Assembly (NCBI RefSeq): GCF_000214595.1
Contig: NZ_AFIG01000003.1
Location: 496,001 to 560,000, forward strand
DNA: 64,000 bases
From: Methylophaga thalassica MP
GTDB lineage: Bacteria; Pseudomonadota; Gammaproteobacteria; Nitrosococcales; Methylophagaceae
Reading direction: 5' to 3'
Numbering within the stretch: the first letter of the stretch is position 1; each line of letters starts with the position of its first letter. This document shows positions 29,460 to 38,346 of this stretch, piece after piece. The notes beneath the pieces were generated by a model. It worked only from the letters and a program-made list of their open reading frames with translations. It was not told where the DNA came from and did no database searches. Position numbers and translations under genes: made by a program.

Positions 29460-29970
29460 TCTTAACAATCCTTTCGTACTTCACTCCAATCTTCTCTTCT
29501 AAGTATTCCTTACTTAAAAGGTTGCTCCAAACAGGTGAGCCATCTTCAGTAATGTAAACTCTTTGAATAGTTATTCTGTCATCTACTATCCCTGTTCCTG
29601 GTGGATATATTTCTAACCAAATTAGAATGCCCTTTTCAAATAATTCGGGGTAATTAGGTGATGCATTTGTATTGCTCTTAAGCAATGACTTCAACTTTGC
29701 AAAAAAGCTACTTTCTTGGGCAATGTTCTTTGCTAATAACTCCTTGAACTCTTCTCCATAAATCCCATTCAAACCTTCTTTACAGAGCTTCTGCAGAATG
29801 ATCTCAAAACCGTTGGTTATTGAAGTTCCTGTGTAATTCTTATTTTGTGTGCAAGCCACTATAACGCAATTTTCTTTATTTTCCGGAAAAAGCAAGCTGA
29901 CTGAACATTTCGATTCGACCCCGCTAAAACCAGGAAAATCAAAGCTTTCAATGTTAATTGTTTTAGACAT
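29449..29970 (-). CDS. Hypothetical protein, partner of the 28761 gene
   Basis: A 173-residue soluble protein that I do not recognise. It has no signal peptide or membrane helix. It is the first of the two genes in a cassette-like unit (28760-29993), with an AAAGG ribosome site 17 bases after the GTTAGAT cassette boundary. Overlapping reading frames suggest that the two products act together. Confidence 0.6.
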   Translation of the reverse strand: MSKTINIESFDFPGFSGVESKCSVSLLFPENKENCVIVACTQNKNYTGTSITNGFEIILQKLCKEGLNGIYGEEFKELLAKNIAQESSFFAKLKSLLKSNTNASPNYPELFEKGILIWLEIYPPGTGIVDDRITIQRVYITEDGSPVWSNLLSKEYLEEKIGVKYERIVKNAL

Positions 29971-29986
29971 GTTTACCTTTTGTAAA

Positions 29987-29993
29987 ATCTAAC
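29987..29993 (-). other. Cassette boundary (GTTAGAT)
   Basis: On the minus strand GTTAGAT precedes the cassette genes at the position where the GTTRRRY recombination point of an integron cassette is expected. It matches the ATCTAAC at the other end (28760-28766). Confidence 0.45.
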
Positions 29994-30001
29994 AGTCTGT
30001 T

Positions 30002-30119
30002 TTATAAGGCCACTGGCCTCATAATAAATATTAAAGGGGCGGCCTTATAATTCATTTTTAAAAACATAACAAATTGATTATTAATCAATTTTTATTTATT
30101 GCTTTTGAATTATGAGGCC
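30002..30119. repeat. Nested inverted repeats between cassette and bioD
   Basis: TTATAAGGCC ACT GGCCTCATAA (about 30002-30024) is a dyad with one mismatch. GGCCTTATAATTCA (30041-30054) and TGAATTATGAGGCC (30106-30119) form a second, larger one with one mismatch, around a perfect 21-base dyad, AAATTGATTA T TAATCAATTT (30071-30091). All share the GGCCTYATAAT core. Role unknown; a bidirectional terminator or a miniature mobile element is possible. Confidence 0.5.
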
Positions 30120-30200
30120 AATTTTTTGAACTAACAGTGAAAAATAGTGCCTGACATTACTTATTTTGGAAAGGCGGTTTTATGAAGTCAGGTAATGATT

Positions 30201-30866
30201 TTATTCAGGTAGTCGCAGGAAACTGGCCGCCGACTCATTACTGTTAAGATGAGGGATCACTCCCAAGCAAGGGGCATTAATTCGGCTGGTTAAGGTCTCT
30301 ATCATTTCAGTTGATTCTGATTGTTCAGCCACATGATTCGCCACCCAGCCAGCCAGTTTGAGACTTTGTTGTTCAATGGCTGCCACGGTTAATAAGGCAT
30401 GATTAATACAACCTAGTTTAATTGCCACCACCAAAATCACTGGCAATTGAAGTTCAACAGCAAGATCGGCCATGGTGCTTTCTGAGTTTAGTGGTACATA
30501 CCAGCCACCCGCACCTTCCACAATGACTGCGTCTGCCTGTTCAGCGATTAATTCATAGTTGCCTTTAATGTTGGCAATAGAGAGTGTTACCCCCTCTCGC
30601 TCCGCCGCAATATGGGGAGCAATCGCCGGTTCAAAGGCATAAGGATTGATCAGTGAATAAGCTAAATCCGTCTGGCTTTGTTTGATTAACGCGAGTGCAT
30701 CTTCATTTTTCCACTGACCATCTAACCACTCACAACCGCTGGCAATCGGCTTCATGCCAACTGTTTTATAGCCTTGTTGTTGCAGTAGAGATACCAAGCC
30801 GACACTGATGAAGGTCTTCCCAACTTCAGTATCTGTGCCTGTCACAAAAAAATGTGTGCTGGTCAT
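30201..30866 (-). CDS. bioD: Dethiobiotin synthetase
   Basis: Closes the ureido ring of biotin from 7,8-diaminopelargonate, CO2 and ATP. The 221-residue protein has the P-loop FVTGTDTEVGKTFIS (8-22), KPIASG near 41 and VEGAGGWYVPL near 116-126. Last gene of the bioBFHCD operon; its start overlaps bioC by four bases. Confidence 0.95.
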   Translation of the reverse strand: MTSTHFFVTGTDTEVGKTFISVGLVSLLQQQGYKTVGMKPIASGCEWLDGQWKNEDALALIKQSQTDLAYSLINPYAFEPAIAPHIAAEREGVTLSIANIKGNYELIAEQADAVIVEGAGGWYVPLNSESTMADLAVELQLPVILVVAIKLGCINHALLTVAAIEQQSLKLAGWVANHVAEQSESTEMIETLTSRINAPCLGVIPHLNSNESAASFLRLPE

Positions 30867-31756
30867 AATCGTTTAATCTCACTGATCGGAATATAAACAC
30901 TGTCATCATCAGCTCGGCACTGACCTGATTGAGCTAATTTCCACGCATGACCAAAAATGACTTCATAACTGGCCGGTAAACCGTCAGCTTGGCGAAATGT
31001 TTCATACGAGGAAATCACTTTTTGCATCAATTGTTTGCCTGTCAGGCCACGACGGCGTCCTTCATTCACATTACGTGCACCAAGGATTTTTAGATCGCGC
31101 ATCACACTCATTGCATCGTTGTAACTTAATGTGTAAGGCTCCATATCCAGCACACAATCCGCTAAGCCGCTGGCTGTCATGGCATCACCCACATCATGCA
31201 TATCGTAGAATAAATTCACATGAGGATAGCTATCGACTTCAGCCCAAGCCTGACGCAACTCCGTCAAGGTATCAGGGCCAAGGCTGGTAAACATCAATAG
31301 TCCCTGTGGTTTTAGCACCCGAAAGATCTCGCTGAAACAACGTTTAGGATCACACCACTGTAATGCCAGATTGGCATAGATCAGATCGACACTGTTATCA
31401 GCCAGGGGAATGGCTTCCGCATCCCCCGCCAATACCTGTAAACGTGGCTGTTTCGGTAACCAGCGTTTAATGCCTTGATCATGCCGATAACGCTTTTCGG
31501 CCTGCTTTAACATTTGTGGTGCGATATCGACGGCGACTAATTGGGCATGAGGATAGCGCTTTTGCAATAACGATAAATTACGTCCCGTCCCCGCCCCTAA
31601 ATCCACTATCGTCTGAGGTTCAATAGTGATGTAAGACAGCCGCTCTAATAATTCATCGGCTGTTTGTCTTTGTAACACTGCCACATCATCATAATGCTCG
31701 GCGGCGGCAGAAAATGACTGAGCCACTCTTTTTTTATCGGGACGATATTCACTCAT
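30863..31756 (-). CDS. bioC: Malonyl-ACP O-methyltransferase
   Basis: Methylates malonyl-ACP with S-adenosylmethionine to start pimelate-moiety synthesis. The 297-residue protein begins with VAQSFSAAAEHYDDVAVLQR, typical of BioC, followed by the methyltransferase motif IVDLGAGTGRNL (about 48-59) and DLIYANLALQWC (about 124-135). It overlaps bioH by eight bases. Confidence 0.94.
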   Translation of the reverse strand: MSEYRPDKKRVAQSFSAAAEHYDDVAVLQRQTADELLERLSYITIEPQTIVDLGAGTGRNLSLLQKRYPHAQLVAVDIAPQMLKQAEKRYRHDQGIKRWLPKQPRLQVLAGDAEAIPLADNSVDLIYANLALQWCDPKRCFSEIFRVLKPQGLLMFTSLGPDTLTELRQAWAEVDSYPHVNLFYDMHDVGDAMTASGLADCVLDMEPYTLSYNDAMSVMRDLKILGARNVNEGRRRGLTGKQLMQKVISSYETFRQADGLPASYEVIFGHAWKLAQSGQCRADDDSVYIPISEIKRL

Positions 31757-32510
31757 GGATAAACTGTTCTATCACTAATTGGCATTGCTGAGGCTGGGAA
31801 ATAAAAGGGGCATGACCTAAGCCAGGCATCACATCAATGCGTAGTTTTGGCTGCAATGTCAGCGCGTATTCTGCTAATGACAGCGGAATGAGGTGATCAT
31901 TCTCTGCCATGATTATTTGTGTGGGGCAATTTACAGTGGCAAGCGCATCTCGTAAATCCCACTCAGCCAGACACTTTAAGCCTGCCTGTAATGCATCTGG
32001 TTCTGGTTCATGCTGTTGAGCCAGTTGTTCGCTTAATTGTTTTATCACTTGTCGAGGCTGATTCGCGCCTTTCGCTTGCAGCATAATAAAACGTTGCAAG
32101 GTCTGTTGTTGATCATCAGCTAAGCTGGCTGAAAATGTGTCAAAGACTTCTGGTGCCATCGCACAAGGCCAATCATCTGTTTGAACGAAGCGTGGATTAC
32201 TTGCCAGCATAATCAGTTTTTTTAAGTTATCAGGATAATGTTTAGCCATAGCTAATGACACCTGCCCGCCTAATGACCAGCCCAGCCAAATGGCCTTTTC
32301 TGGTAAAGCCTCTGCTAGCTTGGCTAATAAGGTGCTTAATTCAAAATCACCTTCGTGCCAATCACTTTGACCATGTCCGGGTAAATCAACCAGATGACAA
32401 CGAAAATGTTTAACCAATAAATCAACGAGTGGTTGCCAGACACCACTATGCATACTCCAACCATGTACCAGAACTAAATCAGGCCCTTGGCCTATGCTGT
32501 TAATGTGCAT
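31749..32510 (-). CDS. bioH: Pimeloyl-ACP methyl ester carboxylesterase
   Basis: An alpha/beta hydrolase of 253 residues that removes the methyl group from pimeloyl-ACP methyl ester. Visible motifs are LVHGWSMHSGVW, the nucleophile elbow GWSLGGQ, and a late GLGHAPFISQP histidine. The frame is open upstream, but the ATG at 32510 has GGAG and begins at the family start. It overlaps bioF by 11 bases. Confidence 0.93.
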   Translation of the reverse strand: MHINSIGQGPDLVLVHGWSMHSGVWQPLVDLLVKHFRCHLVDLPGHGQSDWHEGDFELSTLLAKLAEALPEKAIWLGWSLGGQVSLAMAKHYPDNLKKLIMLASNPRFVQTDDWPCAMAPEVFDTFSASLADDQQQTLQRFIMLQAKGANQPRQVIKQLSEQLAQQHEPEPDALQAGLKCLAEWDLRDALATVNCPTQIIMAENDHLIPLSLAEYALTLQPKLRIDVMPGLGHAPFISQPQQCQLVIEQFIHE

Positions 32511-33675
32511 ACGCCTGCTCCAGAGCAACAAGCAGTCTGTCCACATCCTGTTCTGTATGGGCAGCAGAAAACGTAATTCTCAATCTAGCCGTATTTTTAG
32601 GCACGGTGGGTGGCCGGATAACACCGACTAAAATACCTTGCTCTTCTAATCTCGCGCCTATTTCCAACGCTTTTTTATCATCACCGATAATCACCGGCTG
32701 GATCGGTGTCATCGATGGCATTAGTTCTAAGCCGAGTTGTTCAGCGCCTTGTCTGAATTGCTGAATTAACTGCTGAAGTTGGTCACGTCGCCATTGTTCC
32801 TTTTCAACCAGATCCAGACTCACCAGCGTCGCAGCCGCAATCGCCGGTGGTTGTGCTGTGGTGTACACATAACTGCGTGCTTGCTGAATTAAGGTTTCGA
32901 TGACCAGTTCATCTGCGGCGACAAAGGCACCGCCAGTACCAATGGCTTTACCTAAGGTGCCCACCACAATGGGGGCTTTATCTGCTGCGATTTGATAATG
33001 AGATACTGTGCCGCGACCACCTTCACCAATGACACCAAAACCATGGGCATCATCAATCAATACCGCTGCACGGTGCTGTTCCGATAGCGCCATAATCTCG
33101 GGTAATGGGGCGATATCACCATCCATACTGAATAAGCCATCACTGACAATGAGTCGGTGTTTTGCTGTGGCGGCGTTATGGAGTCGTTTGTGTAACAGAC
33201 TCATGTCCGCGTGAGGGTAACGTAACTGGTCGGCATCGGTGAGACGGCCACCGTCCAGTAGAGAAGCATGATTCCATTTGTCCTGAATCACGGCATCGCC
33301 GCGAGTAAGCAGACCATCAATCACACCCAGATTCGCCATATAACCAGTGGAAAAAAGTAATACGCGCTGTTGACCCGTAAAGTCGGCTAGCTTTTCTTCC
33401 AAAGCCTGATGATAAAAACTGTGTCCGGTTAATAAATGTGCGGCGCCACTACCGACACCTTCTTTATCTACCGCTTGTTTAAATGCTTGTTTGATAGCAG
33501 GATGGGCAGCCAATCCAAGATAATCATTGCTGCAAAATGACAAAATAGTTTTGTCACCAAGTTGAATATGCACGCCCTGCTCACCGATACGAAGCCGGTT
33601 TTGCCGGTAACGCCCCGCCGCTTTGCGTTCAGCTAAAGCGGCGGTCAGTTCATTATGCCAAGGGAGTTTGGCCAC
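32500..33675 (-). CDS. bioF: 8-amino-7-oxononanoate synthase
   Basis: A pyridoxal-phosphate enzyme that condenses pimeloyl-ACP with alanine. The 391-residue protein shows FCSNDYLGLAAHP, GSGAAHLLTGHS, IDDAHGFGVIGEGGRG and the cofactor lysine in VGTLGKAIGTGGAF. It lies 15 bases after bioB. Confidence 0.95.
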   Translation of the reverse strand: MAKLPWHNELTAALAERKAAGRYRQNRLRIGEQGVHIQLGDKTILSFCSNDYLGLAAHPAIKQAFKQAVDKEGVGSGAAHLLTGHSFYHQALEEKLADFTGQQRVLLFSTGYMANLGVIDGLLTRGDAVIQDKWNHASLLDGGRLTDADQLRYPHADMSLLHKRLHNAATAKHRLIVSDGLFSMDGDIAPLPEIMALSEQHRAAVLIDDAHGFGVIGEGGRGTVSHYQIAADKAPIVVGTLGKAIGTGGAFVAADELVIETLIQQARSYVYTTAQPPAIAAATLVSLDLVEKEQWRRDQLQQLIQQFRQGAEQLGLELMPSMTPIQPVIIGDDKKALEIGARLEEQGILVGVIRPPTVPKNTARLRITFSAAHTEQDVDRLLVALEQAYAH

Positions 33676-33690
33676 TCGAAAATAAAGACG

Positions 33691-34704
33691 TTATGCTGCT
33701 GAAGAACAGCTGTGTTCTTCGGTTTTTTCTTCACCCACCCAAGGTGTGATACCTAAACGTTTGAACAGTTGCTGATCATGGTTGGTATCAGGATTGTCAG
33801 TGGTTAACAGTTTTTCACCGTAGAAAATCGAATTAGCACCAGCTAAGAAACACATCGCTTGTAACTCATCGGTCATATGCTCACGACCGGCTGATAAACG
33901 CACAAATGATTTCGGCATCATGATACGAGCGACAGCAATAGTGCGAACAAACTCGATAGGATCCAGATTATCAACACCATCTAATGGTGTACCTTCAACT
34001 TGAACTAATAGATTGATAGGCACACTTTGTGGTTGGGTTGGCAGATTAGCCAGGCTGATTAATAAACCAGCACGGTCATGACGACCTTCGCCCATGCCCA
34101 CAATACCGCCACTACATACATTAATACCGGCATCACGAACGTGGCTTAGGGTATTCAGACGATCTTCATAAGTACGGGTAGTAATAATTTCACCGTAATA
34201 TTCAGGTGAGGTATCCAGGTTATGGTTGTAATAATCCAGACCGGCTTCTTTTAAACGTTTCGCTTGGTGCTCTTCCAGCATGCCCAATGTGACACAGGTC
34301 TCCAGACCTAAACTTTTCACACCCTCGACCATTTCGGCGACACGTTCCAGATCACGGTCTTTCAGACTACGCCAGGCCGCGCCCATACAGAAACGGTTAG
34401 CACCGGCTTGTTTGGCTTCGTTGGCTGATTTCATCACTTCATCAAGCGGCATCAAAGGCTCAGCTTTTACGGCTGACTCGTGATGTGCACTCTGTGGGCA
34501 ATAACCACAGTCTTCGGCACAACCACCGGTTTTAATGCTTAATAAGGTACTAATCTGCACCGCATTAGCATCAAAATTGGCACGATGAACAGTTTGTGCT
34601 TTAAACATCAGGTCGTTAAAGGGCATGGCAAATAAGGCTTCAACCTCTTGCTGGCTCCAGTCGTTGCGGATTGTTGCTTGGGTTTCTGCTACATTCTCAG
34701 GCAT
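33691..34704 (-). CDS. bioB: Biotin synthase
   Basis: A radical-SAM enzyme that inserts sulfur into dethiobiotin. The 337-residue protein has the cluster motif [11 protein letters not shown] (C-x3-C-x2-C, about 57-67) and [13 protein letters not shown]. First gene of bioBFHCD; only 42 bases separate it from the divergent comF, so the promoters overlap. I see no clear BirA operator there. Confidence 0.95.
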   Translation of the reverse strand: MPENVAETQATIRNDWSQQEVEALFAMPFNDLMFKAQTVHRANFDANAVQISTLLSIKTGGCAEDCGYCPQSAHHESAVKAEPLMPLDEVMKSANEAKQAGANRFCMGAAWRSLKDRDLERVAEMVEGVKSLGLETCVTLGMLEEHQAKRLKEAGLDYYNHNLDTSPEYYGEIITTRTYEDRLNTLSHVRDAGINVCSGGIVGMGEGRHDRAGLLISLANLPTQPQSVPINLLVQVEGTPLDGVDNLDPIEFVRTIAVARIMMPKSFVRLSAGREHMTDELQAMCFLAGANSIFYGEKLLTTDNPDTNHDQQLFKRLGITPWVGEEKTEEHSCSSAA

Positions 34705-34746
34705 GATGACTCTTTACTGATTTAAAGGATTAAATTAGGTCATGTC

Positions 34747-35457
34747 ATGGCAAATCTGCTCTCACTGACACAACAATTGCAACAATTATACAGGAAAGTA
34801 TTTCCAATTCCGTGTTTACTCTGCGGCTTGGTAACAGAAGGGCAAGCGCTATGTGAGAGCTGCATCGCTGAATTACCTGTTATCCAACAGTGTTGTATTC
34901 ACTGCGCGATACCCATAGAACAAGGACAGATTTGCGGACAATGTTTGAAAAAACCACCCATTCAGGATTCCAGCCTGAGTCTATATCGCTATGAACAGGC
35001 AGTCCCCAGAATGATGTCAGCACTGAAATATCATCGGCAAATTCAGCTTGCAGACATCTGTGCCAGAGAATTTATTCTGCATCACGGATTGGTTAAACCA
35101 CCGGATGTGTTACTTCCCATACCACTGCACCCGAGCCGACTCCGACAACGTGGTTATAATCAATCTCTGTTATTTGCCGATACGCTCGCTCAGTTATTGA
35201 AGATTCCCTGTCGACCAGAATTACTGAAACGCATCAAGAAAACAGCAACACAGACTCAACTTAATGCCAAGCAACGACATAAAAATATGCGACAAGCTTT
35301 TAAGTATGATTCTTCTTTTGTACCTGAGCATGTAGCTATTATCGATGACGTCATGACATCCGGTGCAACCACACATGAAGCGGCACGTGTATTAAAGCGA
35401 GCTGGCGTAGAGACAATAGAAGTATGGACAATTGCACGTGCAATAAGCCATTATTAG
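34747..35457 (+). CDS. comF: ComF/GntX family phosphoribosyltransferase-like protein
   Basis: A 236-residue protein with an N-terminal zinc-ribbon (CLLCGLVTEGQALCESC, later CCIHC and CGQC) and a C-terminal phosphoribosyltransferase fold (VAIIDDVMTSGATTHEAARVL). Family members take part in DNA uptake or in gluconate-related and adhesion phenotypes; the exact role here is unknown. The bioB/comF divergent pair is widespread in Gammaproteobacteria. Confidence 0.88.
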   Translation: MANLLSLTQQLQQLYRKVFPIPCLLCGLVTEGQALCESCIAELPVIQQCCIHCAIPIEQGQICGQCLKKPPIQDSSLSLYRYEQAVPRMMSALKYHRQIQLADICAREFILHHGLVKPPDVLLPIPLHPSRLRQRGYNQSLLFADTLAQLLKIPCRPELLKRIKKTATQTQLNAKQRHKNMRQAFKYDSSFVPEHVAIIDDVMTSGATTHEAARVLKRAGVETIEVWTIARAISHY

Positions 35458-35495
35458 TGTTAACTAAATCACACTTAGGCTCATAAGGCGTTTGG

Positions 35496-36560
35496 ATGCA
35501 AGATATCGCCACCTTACAAGCTCGTTTGGATGAACTGCTTCGCATCGCTAAAAGCAATGAGCGAAAACAAACCAATTTCCAGGAATATGAACTGGCACTT
35601 CTTGCCAGTAACAATCTTCATGAGCTGTTAGGGATTGTACTTGAGGAACATAAAGAACGTTTTCAGCTGACTGATGTGACTTTGCTGTTACATGATCCGG
35701 AATATGAATTCCAGCGCTTGATCGAGGCGCAGCCCGTCAAATCATCCTGGCTCGATAAACTGATATTTACTGAATCAGCCCATTTATTAAATCAATATTT
35801 CAGCCCCTTACGTAAACCACGCCTGATTCGTTACTCTCCTCATCAACACGCTTTTTTATTTCCTGATCAAGCTGAGCTCGGTTCCATCGCCTTGCTGCCA
35901 TTAATCAGACATAACGTATTAATTGGCAGTCTGAATTTAGGCAGTCGCAACCCGAATCGCTTTGAAAGTCATATCGGCACTCAATTTCTGGAACATCTGG
36001 CCGCAGTCATGTCAGCCTGTCTGGAAAATGCCCGTTTACACGAACATATTAAATTAGTCGGCTTGCGTGATCCTTTAACAGGCATTAATAATCGTCGTTT
36101 CTTCGATCAACGCATCAGTGAAGAAGTCAGTCGGGCCAAGCGGGTAAATAGTCCATTAACCTGCTTGTTTATTGATTTAGATTTTTTTAAACGTATCAAT
36201 GATCACTACGGCCATCAAGCGGGTGATGCGGTACTCAAACAAGTGTCACAATTACTCAATGACCGTCTGCGTAATAGTGATGTGCTGGCTCGTTATGGTG
36301 GAGAAGAATTTGTCATTTTATTAGCGGATACCAGCGCCGAAGACGCCGCTTTGATAGCAGAGCAAATTCGCCATCGCGTCGAGAAAACTGAATTTATTAT
36401 TCCATCCGGTAAAGCCATACACGCCACTCTCTCTATTGGCTCGGCAACACTTGGTCAATATGGTCATATCCATGACACAAAATCACTGATAGCAGCGGCT
36501 GATCAGGCTGTTTATGCAGCCAAATTATCAGGTCGAAATCAAATCAAACAGGCACGTTAA
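35496..36560 (+). CDS. Diguanylate cyclase with DUF484/GAF-like sensor domain
   Basis: A 354-residue cytoplasmic protein. Residues 1-30 form a coiled coil; residues about 30-180 resemble DUF484/GAF sensors. The GGDEF domain follows: LRDPLTGINNRRFFDQRI, IDLDFFKRINDHYGH, and the catalytic ARYGGEEF. The inhibitory site RNSD lies five residues before GGEEF, so product feedback is expected. It makes cyclic-di-GMP. The next gene starts one base after its stop codon. Confidence 0.9.
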   Translation: MQDIATLQARLDELLRIAKSNERKQTNFQEYELALLASNNLHELLGIVLEEHKERFQLTDVTLLLHDPEYEFQRLIEAQPVKSSWLDKLIFTESAHLLNQYFSPLRKPRLIRYSPHQHAFLFPDQAELGSIALLPLIRHNVLIGSLNLGSRNPNRFESHIGTQFLEHLAAVMSACLENARLHEHIKLVGLRDPLTGINNRRFFDQRISEEVSRAKRVNSPLTCLFIDLDFFKRINDHYGHQAGDAVLKQVSQLLNDRLRNSDVLARYGGEEFVILLADTSAEDAALIAEQIRHRVEKTEFIIPSGKAIHATLSIGSATLGQYGHIHDTKSLIAAADQAVYAAKLSGRNQIKQAR

Positions 36561-36989
36561 ATGTTACTTACGACGTTTGTCATTAATACTTTTGTTTTTG
36601 TCAGCACCATATTGATCCACTACGAGACACTTTACCAGCTAGCTAAGCGCCTCCCTGCCTTGCATATTATTCATCGTTATCGGGTTTTACTCTCGGTGAT
36701 GGTGGTTATGGTGGCTCATATCGTTGAGATTTGGCTATTTGCTATCGCTTATTATCTGATGATACAGGCGGATGGTTTCGGCACGCTGATGGGAAATATT
36801 GATTCCAGTTTGCTTGATTGCAGTTATTTTTCTTTCACTACTTATACCACGCTGGGGTTTGGCGATATCGAACCGACCGGTTATGTCCGCTTTTTAACCG
36901 GACTCGAATCACTGACAGGATTAGTGATGATTACCTGGTCCGCCTCTTTTGTATTTCTGGAGATGCAGAAATACTGGCCAAAACGCTAA
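36561..36989 (+). CDS. Two-helix potassium-channel-like protein
   Basis: A 142-residue inner-membrane protein with three hydrophobic segments and a pore sequence, TTYTTLGFGDIEPTG (about 93-107), in which TLGFGD matches the potassium selectivity filter. No RCK or ligand-binding domain is attached. Starting directly after the diguanylate cyclase stop, it is probably co-expressed with it. Confidence 0.78.
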   Translation: MLLTTFVINTFVFVSTILIHYETLYQLAKRLPALHIIHRYRVLLSVMVVMVAHIVEIWLFAIAYYLMIQADGFGTLMGNIDSSLLDCSYFSFTTYTTLGFGDIEPTGYVRFLTGLESLTGLVMITWSASFVFLEMQKYWPKR

Positions 36990-36992
36990 TAT

Positions 36993-37817
36993 TTATTGGC
37001 TTATAATCGCTGAAGGGTGTCTGACATTCATATAAAACTGTTTACCCTGTCGACGAATCCAGCCACGCACTTCAAGCGTTTGATTCAGGTAATTTTTTAC
37101 ATCTCCAAAATAGACGATATCTTTCTTTTTGATCGCTAATCTGAAATGCGTATTCGCTTCCAGAAAAACCGTCTTTTTGCCGTATTTTATTGATTTGAGT
37201 TTTAACCTAATTCGCTGCCAGCCACGGTAGTTCTTTCCTGTTTTTAACTCGGAAAGACGTTTTACCCGATAGTCAGACAAAGCCCAGAGGGCTTTTTTAG
37301 CTTGCTCAGCTTTGTTTTGTGCAGCAATAAGTTTATCGCTGTATCGCAAATTAGGTGGAATCAATGTTAGTGAGGCAAGCCCTTGTTCAATCAGCATGGC
37401 ATTTAAATAACGGCCATCCGGCAAAAAACAATGAGCTAAAGCACGATCATATTTATCTCGCTGTTGCTGATCATATTCAATAAAAAGCTCCGGCTGACTT
37501 AACATTTCTTTTAGCCACTGTTTCGCCTGCTCACCACCGGCTTCGCCATCCCGATAACGGCTCTGGACCTCAGGGGTATTGATGCCCAGTAAACGAATGA
37601 CTTGTCCTGATTGTAATTCGAGGGTATCTCCGTCAATCACTCGTTTAAGACTGACGCGGTAACGGTAGGGTTTTGACTTGACTGATATTAAGGTCGCATT
37701 GTCAGAGGGCTGATCGGAAAAAACAGTCCGCCCCTGCTCATTCTGTGATTGATAAACCGATGTGGGATAACAGACGGTCGGTATGATGATGGCGATAAAC
37801 ACCAGAATCATTCGCAT
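36993..37817 (-). CDS. Secreted thermonuclease-family protein with DUF4124-like N-terminus
   Basis: A 274-residue protein with a signal peptide (residues 1-18), then VYQSQNEQGRTVFSDQP, typical of DUF4124, then a staphylococcal-nuclease domain (about 55-165): VIDGDTLEL, the active-site stretch VIRLLGINTPE, and DKYDRALAH. The remaining C-terminal part (180-274) resembles an OB-fold and may bind nucleic acid. It probably acts in the periplasm or outside the cell. Confidence 0.85.
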   Translation of the reverse strand: MRMILVFIAIIIPTVCYPTSVYQSQNEQGRTVFSDQPSDNATLISVKSKPYRYRVSLKRVIDGDTLELQSGQVIRLLGINTPEVQSRYRDGEAGGEQAKQWLKEMLSQPELFIEYDQQQRDKYDRALAHCFLPDGRYLNAMLIEQGLASLTLIPPNLRYSDKLIAAQNKAEQAKKALWALSDYRVKRLSELKTGKNYRGWQRIRLKLKSIKYGKKTVFLEANTHFRLAIKKKDIVYFGDVKNYLNQTLEVRGWIRRQGKQFYMNVRHPSAIISQ

Positions 37818-37848
37818 CGTTTTCCTCCATGAATAACGATAGTGATGA

Positions 37849-38346
37849 CTAAACTTCTTCGAGCATATTCGTTATTAGTGTTTTTTGCTTAACAATCTCT
37901 TCTCTGAGATCCGTAATCAAGGATTTCAACATTTGTGCAACTGAATTAAATCGTGTCGCGTGGCTCTCTGCATGCGCCGCTTCCACAGAACAATAAATAG
38001 CTAAATAATCGCCTTTGGCCACTGCCGCTGGTAATTCTTCCAATGTTGACTTGATTTCAAATAAGAGTTTTTTCTTTTCAGCCTCTGACTGACTGTCAGC
38101 GAGTGCCAGCAATAGCTCTTTGGAATTATCAATTTCATGTTTGATTTCCAGCCCTAATTCCTGAATACCTTGGGTTAGCACACGGAAGGCATCACCTTCG
38201 GAACCAGCCCTGGCAGCCGCACTGACTGCATTGGAAGCCAGTAAACGCATTTTCTTTAACATGGGATTAAGATCATCCATTGCCCTTGCCAGAGCATCTG
38301 CTTGCTGCTGCAAACTTGAAGAAGATATTTCTGATATCGCGTTCAT
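37849..38346 (-). CDS. Hypothetical helical protein resembling a chemoreceptor signalling region
   Basis: A 165-residue, fully helical, soluble protein. LLASNAVSAAARAGSEGDAF and the following GIQELGLEIKHEI (about 35-75) look like the conserved hairpin of methyl-accepting chemotaxis proteins (NAxIEAARAGExGxGFxVVAxEV). It has no sensor or membrane part. It starts four bases before the ubiA stop. The likeness may be functional or only structural. Confidence 0.6.
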   Translation of the reverse strand: MNAISEISSSSLQQQADALARAMDDLNPMLKKMRLLASNAVSAAARAGSEGDAFRVLTQGIQELGLEIKHEIDNSKELLLALADSQSEAEKKKLLFEIKSTLEELPAAVAKGDYLAIYCSVEAAHAESHATRFNSVAQMLKSLITDLREEIVKQKTLITNMLEEV

